Positions 59,392 through 64,000 of a stretch of 64,000 nt of DNA are shown here, piece by piece. The DNA is taken from NCBI RefSeq assembly GCF_030817475.1, contig NZ_JAUSZJ010000002.1, positions 2,285,501 to 2,349,500 on the forward strand, written 5' to 3'. Position numbers and translations under genes: made by a program. The notes below the pieces were generated by a model, which saw nothing but the letters and a program-made list of their open reading frames with translations, did no database searches and was not told the DNA's origin. This DNA comes from Streptomyces sp. V2I9. GTDB lineage: Bacteria > Actinomycetota > Actinomycetes > Streptomycetales > Streptomycetaceae. Each line of letters begins with the position of its first letter. Positions within the stretch are counted from its first letter, which is position 1.

Positions 59392-61752
59392 TCACCCCTT
59401 CGGCGTCGCCACCGCCGCCTGCGGCCTGATCGGGAGCCGGTTCACCGGGCGGCCCGTTGCCGCGCGGACCGCTGCGGCGACCGCGGCGGGGGCCGTGACG
59501 ACCGGGACGGCGGAGGCGGCTTTGGCGCCGAAGGGGGCCACCACGTCGCGTTCCTCGATCAGCTTCACGATCCGGATGTCCGGGGCGTCCAGCGAGGTCG
59601 GGAGTGCGTAGCCGGTCAGGTCGGGGTGGCGGATCAGCCCCTTCGCGGTGCGGAGGTTCTCCGTGAGGGCCGCGCCGATGCCCTGGGTGATGCCCGCCTC
59701 GATACGGGTCGCCAGCTGCGCCGGGTTCAGGACGCGGCCGACGTCCTGGGCGACCGCCATCTCGACCACGCGGACGGAGCCGAGCTCGATGTCGACGTCG
59801 ACCACGGCCCGTACCGCGCAGAACGCGAGGCCCACGAACGCGTCGCCCTGGCCGTACTCGTCCAGCGGCTCCGTGGGGTGGGGCCGGCACTGGGCGGTGG
59901 CCCACAGTTCCTTGCCGTCCAGCGTCTCGGCGACCGTCGTGGACAGTACGCCGTCGTACGAGGTGATCTTGCCGTCCGCGATCTGGAGCAGCTCGGTGGA
60001 CATGCCGAACTTGTGGGCCAGCGGCTGGAGGAGCTGGGTGCGGACCATCTTCGCCGCGCGCTCCACCGCCCCGCCCGACACCCAGGTGTGCCGGCCGTGG
60101 GTGGCCGGACCGGCGGGCGGCTGGTCGGTGTCGACCGCGGCCACGTGGACCTCGTCGACGCCCAGGACCTCCTGGACGATCTGCCGGGCCAGCGTGGTGA
60201 AGCCCTGACCCGTCTCGACCGCCGCGCAGATCACCGTGGCCACGCCGTCGTGGACCCGGACCGTGGCCGTGGAGACCTCGTCCGCGCCCTCGGCGCCGAG
60301 CATGTGGACCATGCCCACGCCGTAGCCCACGCCCCGGCGCACCGCTCCGGGCTCCCCCGCGCCCTCCGGGCCGCCCGGCAGCAGCCAGTCGTCCTCCGGA
60401 CCGTCCTTGGGCAGGACGGGGAGGGGGAAGTCACGGACGGCCCGGAGCAGTTCGGCCACCGGGGCCGGGCAGGTCACCGTCTGGCCCGTGGGCAGGATGT
60501 CGCCCGTGGACAGGGTGTTGCGGAGGCGGAGTTCGGCCGGGTCGATGCCGAGCTTGGCGGCCAGCTTGTCCATCTGGCCCTCGTACGCCGCGCACACCTG
60601 CATCGCGCCCTCGCCGCGTACATGACCGGACGGCGGGTTGTTCGTCCGGACCGCCCAGCCCTCGATGAAGGCGTGCGGCACGACGTACGGGCCGCAGGCG
60701 AACGCCACGGCCGCCGCCAGCGACTCCGACGAGGCGTCCGCGTACGCGCCCGCGTCCAGCAGGATCTGCGCCTCCACCTTGACCAGCCGGCCGTCCGCGT
60801 CCGCGTGGTGGCGGTAGCGCAGGAGGGAGGGGTGGCGGTGGGTGTGGCCGAGGAAGGACTCCTCGCGGCTCGCGGCCAGTTTCACCGGGCAGCCGGTACG
60901 CAGGGCGAGCAGCCCCAGCGGGATCTGGAAGCCCGGATCCTCGCGGTCGCCGGTCGCGCCGGGCACCCCGGTCACGACGACCTTGACCCGGTCGGGCTCC
61001 AGGCCGAAGCAGGCGGCGATCAGGTCGCGGTCGGTGTGCGGGTCGGTGGAGGCGGTGTAGATCTCCACGCCGCCGTCCGGGCGGGGCACGGCGAGACCGG
61101 CCTCCGCCCCGATCGGGGCCGGGTCCTGGCGGCCGATGCGGTACAGGCCCTCGACGACGACCTCACCGGTCGCCTCCGGGTCGCCGTAGCGCAGCGGGAT
61201 GTGCCGGATCAGGTTGCCCTCGGGGTGCAGCGGCTCTGCGGCGAACGCCTTCTCCGGGTCGGTGACCGGCTCCAGCACCTCGTACCGTACGGCGATGGCG
61301 GCGGCGGCCAGCCGGGCGGTGTCCGGGTGGTCGGCGGCGACGGCGGCGATCGGCTCGCCGTGGTGACGCACCAGGTCGGAGGCGAACACCGGCCGGTCCA
61401 CGACGTGGCGGCCGTAGGTGCCGTCCCCCGGCACGTCCTCGTGGGTGACGACCGCCCGCACGCCGGGCATCTCCTCGGCCCCCGAGGTGTCGATGGACAG
61501 GATGCGCGCGTGGGGGTGCGGGGAGCGCAGCACGGCCGCCCAGAGCAGGCCCTCGGCCCAGAGGTCGGCGGCGTACGGGAAGGTGCCCTCGGTCTTGGCA
61601 CGGGTGTCCGCGGAGCGCAGCGACGCCCCCAGGCCCTGCTGGGGCGGCTCCTGGTCGGGGCCGGGGCCCCCGCCCGGTGCGCCTGCCAGCGCGTCGATCC
61701 TGGGCAGGCTGGTGCTGGTCGCGTTGGCCGCGGTGGCCGCGTCGCCGCTCAC
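59392..61752 (-). CDS. Molybdenum hydroxylase large (MoCo) subunit, atypical active site
   Basis: A 786-residue protein of the xanthine dehydrogenase/CO dehydrogenase large-subunit family. It has the N-terminal ALAGAPGG...EGTFPYAADLW, GLLWAAVLRSPHPHARI and VVTHEDVPGDG blocks and VTPAAVAAAVRAATGRPVNR near the C terminus. Where relatives have GxGEPP (catalytic Glu), this one reads FGAKAASAVPVV; the RGxG loop is RGEGAM instead of RGFG. It is the last gene of the operon, 115 nt after the 2Fe-2S subunit. Start GTG at 61752 follows AAGGAGGCGG. Substrate unknown. Confidence 0.85.
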   Translation of the reverse strand: MSGDAATAANATSTSLPRIDALAGAPGGGPGPDQEPPQQGLGASLRSADTRAKTEGTFPYAADLWAEGLLWAAVLRSPHPHARILSIDTSGAEEMPGVRAVVTHEDVPGDGTYGRHVVDRPVFASDLVRHHGEPIAAVAADHPDTARLAAAAIAVRYEVLEPVTDPEKAFAAEPLHPEGNLIRHIPLRYGDPEATGEVVVEGLYRIGRQDPAPIGAEAGLAVPRPDGGVEIYTASTDPHTDRDLIAACFGLEPDRVKVVVTGVPGATGDREDPGFQIPLGLLALRTGCPVKLAASREESFLGHTHRHPSLLRYRHHADADGRLVKVEAQILLDAGAYADASSESLAAAVAFACGPYVVPHAFIEGWAVRTNNPPSGHVRGEGAMQVCAAYEGQMDKLAAKLGIDPAELRLRNTLSTGDILPTGQTVTCPAPVAELLRAVRDFPLPVLPKDGPEDDWLLPGGPEGAGEPGAVRRGVGYGVGMVHMLGAEGADEVSTATVRVHDGVATVICAAVETGQGFTTLARQIVQEVLGVDEVHVAAVDTDQPPAGPATHGRHTWVSGGAVERAAKMVRTQLLQPLAHKFGMSTELLQIADGKITSYDGVLSTTVAETLDGKELWATAQCRPHPTEPLDEYGQGDAFVGLAFCAVRAVVDVDIELGSVRVVEMAVAQDVGRVLNPAQLATRIEAGITQGIGAALTENLRTAKGLIRHPDLTGYALPTSLDAPDIRIVKLIEERDVVAPFGAKAASAVPVVTAPAAVAAAVRAATGRPVNRLPIRPQAAVATPKG

Positions 61753-61867
61753 GCCGCCTCCTTGTCGTTCGCCCCGCCGGCGAGGCGACGGGAGGTGAGC
61801 CCTGGGTTCGCGTGGTCGTGGTGCGTGTGCTGCTGCCGGTGCTGTCCGGCGGCGCCGCGGGCGTGGC

Positions 61868-63754
61868 TCACAGCGCCTCTCCCTCGTGCGGGTGCGGCCC
61901 CTGCTGTACGCCGCCGGCACCCGGTTCGGCCTGGTGCGGGACGCGCGCCTCGTCCGGCGGCGCCGCGGCCGCCTCGGCGCTCGCCTCGCGGGCCGCGACG
62001 ACGTCCGCCACCGCGTCGAGCACGCCCCGGTAGCCGGAGCAGCGGCAGAGGTTGCCACAGAGGGCCTGGCGGGTCTCCAGCTCCGTGGGGGCGTGGTTGC
62101 CCTCCAGGAGGTCGTGGACGGTCATCGCCATGCCGGGGATGCAGAAACCGCACTGCACGGCTCCGCAGGAGGCCAGCGCGCGCTGGACGTCGGAGGGCTC
62201 GCCGTCGACGGCGAGGCCCTCGACCGTACGCACTTCGCTGCCGGCGGCGGTGGCGGCGGGAACCAGGCAGGAGGCGACCAGCCGGCCGTCGACCTGGACG
62301 TTGCAGGCGCCGCACTCGCCCTGCGAGCAGCCGTCCTTGGCTCCGGCCAGGCCGAGGCGCTCGCGGAGCACGTAGAGGAGGGACTCGCCGACCCAGGCGT
62401 CGCTGACCGGGCGGTCCGCGCCGTTCACGTGCAGCACGTAGGAGGCCGCGGGGTGCTCGCTCGGCGCGTCGAGGGGGGCGGGGGCCGGGGCGGGCACTGC
62501 TTCCGGGTCCGGGTCCGGGCTCGAACCCGATTCCGGTTCACGTTCCGGTTCCGGGGTGTCCGGGGCCGCGTCGGGAGTGGTGAACGGTGCCGCGTGTGCG
62601 TCGGCGGCCTCGGGGGCGGGCCCGGTGGCCGTGCCGTCCCGCGTGTCCGCCCCGGCCGGGGAAACCTCGGCCACGGCAGCGGCATCGGGGGCGTCGGGTC
62701 CGGGAACGGCCGCGGATTCCTGTTCCGCTTCCGCCGGGCCGGCCGCCTCGTCCGACTGCTCCGCCCGCTCCGCCGGTTCGTCCGCCCGACCGTCCGCCAC
62801 CGGTTCGGCTTCGGTGGTCTGCCGGGGTTCGGGAACGGCTACGGGATCGGTCTCCGGCTCCGGCACCGGGGCCGGTTCGGGGGTCTGCGCGGCCCAGGGT
62901 GCGGGGGCTCCGCCGGGCAGCGTCGCCGGACGGGCGCTGTCCCCGTACCACGGCGACGCCTGCGCCTGCGCCGGGACCGGGAAGGCGTCCGATGCGTCCG
63001 GGAGGTCCCCGTCCGCCGCAGGAACCGTCCACTGGCCCGTGTGACCCGCGGGATCGCTGTGACCGAAGTCGTCGGTGTGCGCGGTGTGGCCCACGGGGTC
63101 GGCGTGGCCCGTGTGGTCGAGCTGGTCGGCGTGGTCGGTCCGGCTCGCGTTCCCCGCGTGGCCGAAGTCGTCCGTGTGACCCGCGTAGTCCACGTGCCCG
63201 GTGTGCCCGGTGTGGCCCGTGTGATCGACGGGTCCGGGGGGGCTCTGCCCGTCCAGGGCGTCGTGGTGCCCGGCCGCCGGGGCGGTCGGCGTCTCCCCCA
63301 GCACCTCCGTGAAGTTCCACTGGGCCGTGGCGTGCGAGGTGTCCTCGTACGGGCCCTGGTAGCCGCTCGGGACGCCGCCCTGCTGGTTCGGGTCGGGCCA
63401 GTGGATCGCACCGGCCCCCTGGTGGGCGGCGGCCTCCCGGGCGCGCTGCTCGGCCTCGGCCTGCTGAGCCTGCGTCTGGACCACCCAGCTGCCCGTCGCC
63501 GCCGGGTCGAGACCGGCGGCCGGGGTCAGCGGCACGATCATCGGGGGCACGTACCCGTGGCCGGGCGCGGCCAGCGGGATGTCCGCCAGGTCCTCCGGCG
63601 GGATGTGCACGAACGCGGTGGCGTCGGCGTCGAAGCCGTCGCCCTGCGAGGTCGGCTCCCAGCCGCCGTACCGGGAGTCCGGGCCCTCGGAGTGCCCCTG
63701 CCACCCGTACTGATCGTGCTGGTCGTGCTGGTTGGGGTTTTCCTCATTGCTCAC
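61868..63754 (-). CDS. 2Fe-2S subunit of a molybdenum hydroxylase with a long His-rich extension
   Basis: A 628-residue protein. The C-terminal 190 residues are a normal small subunit with two 2Fe-2S sites: DGCSQGECGACNVQVDG...C (plant-ferredoxin type) and CGFCIPGMAM...CGNLCRCSGYRG. About 430 residues precede them: Gln-rich, then a His/Gly/Thr/Asp repeat region (HTGHTGHTGH, HTDDFGH, GHADPVGH), then Pro/Glu-rich sequence. Relatives lack such an extension. It follows the FAD subunit with an ATGA overlap. Confidence 0.85.
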   Translation of the reverse strand: MSNEENPNQHDQHDQYGWQGHSEGPDSRYGGWEPTSQGDGFDADATAFVHIPPEDLADIPLAAPGHGYVPPMIVPLTPAAGLDPAATGSWVVQTQAQQAEAEQRAREAAAHQGAGAIHWPDPNQQGGVPSGYQGPYEDTSHATAQWNFTEVLGETPTAPAAGHHDALDGQSPPGPVDHTGHTGHTGHVDYAGHTDDFGHAGNASRTDHADQLDHTGHADPVGHTAHTDDFGHSDPAGHTGQWTVPAADGDLPDASDAFPVPAQAQASPWYGDSARPATLPGGAPAPWAAQTPEPAPVPEPETDPVAVPEPRQTTEAEPVADGRADEPAERAEQSDEAAGPAEAEQESAAVPGPDAPDAAAVAEVSPAGADTRDGTATGPAPEAADAHAAPFTTPDAAPDTPEPEREPESGSSPDPDPEAVPAPAPAPLDAPSEHPAASYVLHVNGADRPVSDAWVGESLLYVLRERLGLAGAKDGCSQGECGACNVQVDGRLVASCLVPAATAAGSEVRTVEGLAVDGEPSDVQRALASCGAVQCGFCIPGMAMTVHDLLEGNHAPTELETRQALCGNLCRCSGYRGVLDAVADVVAAREASAEAAAAPPDEARVPHQAEPGAGGVQQGPHPHEGEAL

Positions 63755-64000
63755 GACAGTGCCCTCCCCAGCGCGCGTCGGGCGAGCGCGGCGACGGTAC
63801 GCCGCAGGTGCAGGACGGCCGGGGACAGCGGCGGGGCCTCTGTACCGTCGGCCGGTGGTGCGTGGTCCGGGATGCAGGCGGCGGCGACGTACTCGCCGAA
63901 GGCGGCCAGCGCGTCGGGGGCCAGCCCGCGTTCGCCGTCCCAGTCGATCAGCGAGGCGATCCAGCGCTCCGCCTCCAGCGGGCGCAGCGGCATCGGCGCG
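63751..64000 (-). CDS. FAD-binding subunit of the molybdenum hydroxylase (C-terminal part)
   Basis: The last 83 codons of a protein open at the right edge. It contains WIASLIDWDGERGLAPDALA and ends in HLRRTVAALARRALGRALS, the usual C terminus of CoxM-type FAD subunits. Its stop overlaps the start of the 2Fe-2S subunit gene (ATGA, 63751-63754), so order is FAD, FeS, MoCo as in many molybdenum hydroxylase operons. The ATG at 63993 lies inside the protein, and the frame remains open beyond it. Confidence 0.75.
   Translation of the reverse strand, partial: APMPLRPLEAERWIASLIDWDGERGLAPDALAAFGEYVAAACIPDHAPPADGTEAPPLSPAVLHLRRTVAALARRALGRALS

Noticed and set aside
59119-62406. A 1095-codon open frame on the plus strand across the molybdenum hydroxylase genes
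   Set aside because: It is antisense to two genes with clear cofactor motifs, is Arg/Gly/Val-rich without domains and swallows a tRNA; a typical high-GC shadow.

Overview
The window is GC-rich chromosomal DNA with strong third-position GC bias, frequent GTG starts, many translationally coupled genes and perfect GC-rich terminator hairpins. An SsgA-like sporulation protein, DasR-type operators in front of N-acetylglucosamine PTS genes, a Streptomyces-style small cysteine leader peptide and very rare TTA codons all point to a Streptomyces species. From memory, the gene order between about 15 kb and 44 kb (rdgB, rph, nagF/nagE1/nagE2, cysO/cysM, clpS, pncB/pncA, a secreted M6 protease, ssgG, hpd) matches the core chromosome of Streptomyces coelicolor. 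No biosynthetic cluster, prophage, IS element or CRISPR array was seen.

Layout. 0-10 kb: a 17-bp minisatellite, a DUF445 membrane protein, a secreted GDSL hydrolase, a DUF1707/LiaF-like protein, a three-gene ABC-2 exporter and a class A penicillin-binding protein. 10-13.5 kb: a SugE/Gdx-type guanidinium exporter behind a probable guanidine-III riboswitch, a GroES-like protein, a DUF3618 protein, a Bcp peroxiredoxin and an MHS-family transporter. 13.5-15.2 kb: two coupled modular HNH endonucleases ending 12 nt before an odd tRNA gene with anticodon UAG. 15-20.7 kb: rdgB, a lipoprotein, rph and the GlcNAc PTS genes with three dre operators. 20.7-27.5 kb: an MBL-fold hydrolase, a membrane-anchored PemK-like protein, then the cysteine module cysM-cysO with a leader peptide, separated from its partner mec by a cobalamin-riboswitch-controlled btuFCD-type transporter.

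27.6-44.7 kb: an amino-acid permease, DUF2017-clpS, pncB-pncA (NAD salvage), a secreted M6 protease, two RDD membrane proteins, ssgG, a GlcD-like FAD oxidase, a TPR protein, and hpd facing an Lrp/AsnC regulator with a clear operator between them. 44.7-48.5 kb: an osmoprotectant (OpuC-type) ABC operon whose ATPase gene carries a one-base insertion in the Walker A codons. 48.5-51.2 kb: an ArsR-type regulator with a TTGCAA operator array, a small protein, a decapitated MFS gene, an S16 serine protease and an IclR regulator.

51.7-55.2 kb is the most island-like part: three coupled genes of lower GC, two TTA codons in the first, a 766-residue protein with a LGHALEAATTG segment and a lipoprotein; it resembles a type-VII-secretion-associated or polymorphic-toxin cassette of unknown function. 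55.2-64 kb: a DEAD/DEAH helicase, a tiny ORF, an MFS exporter with a frameshifted C terminus, a tRNA-Cys-type gene and a three-gene molybdenum hydroxylase operon. Its large subunit lacks the usual active-site glutamate and its 2Fe-2S subunit carries a roughly 430-residue His-rich N-terminal extension. The FAD subunit runs off the right edge.
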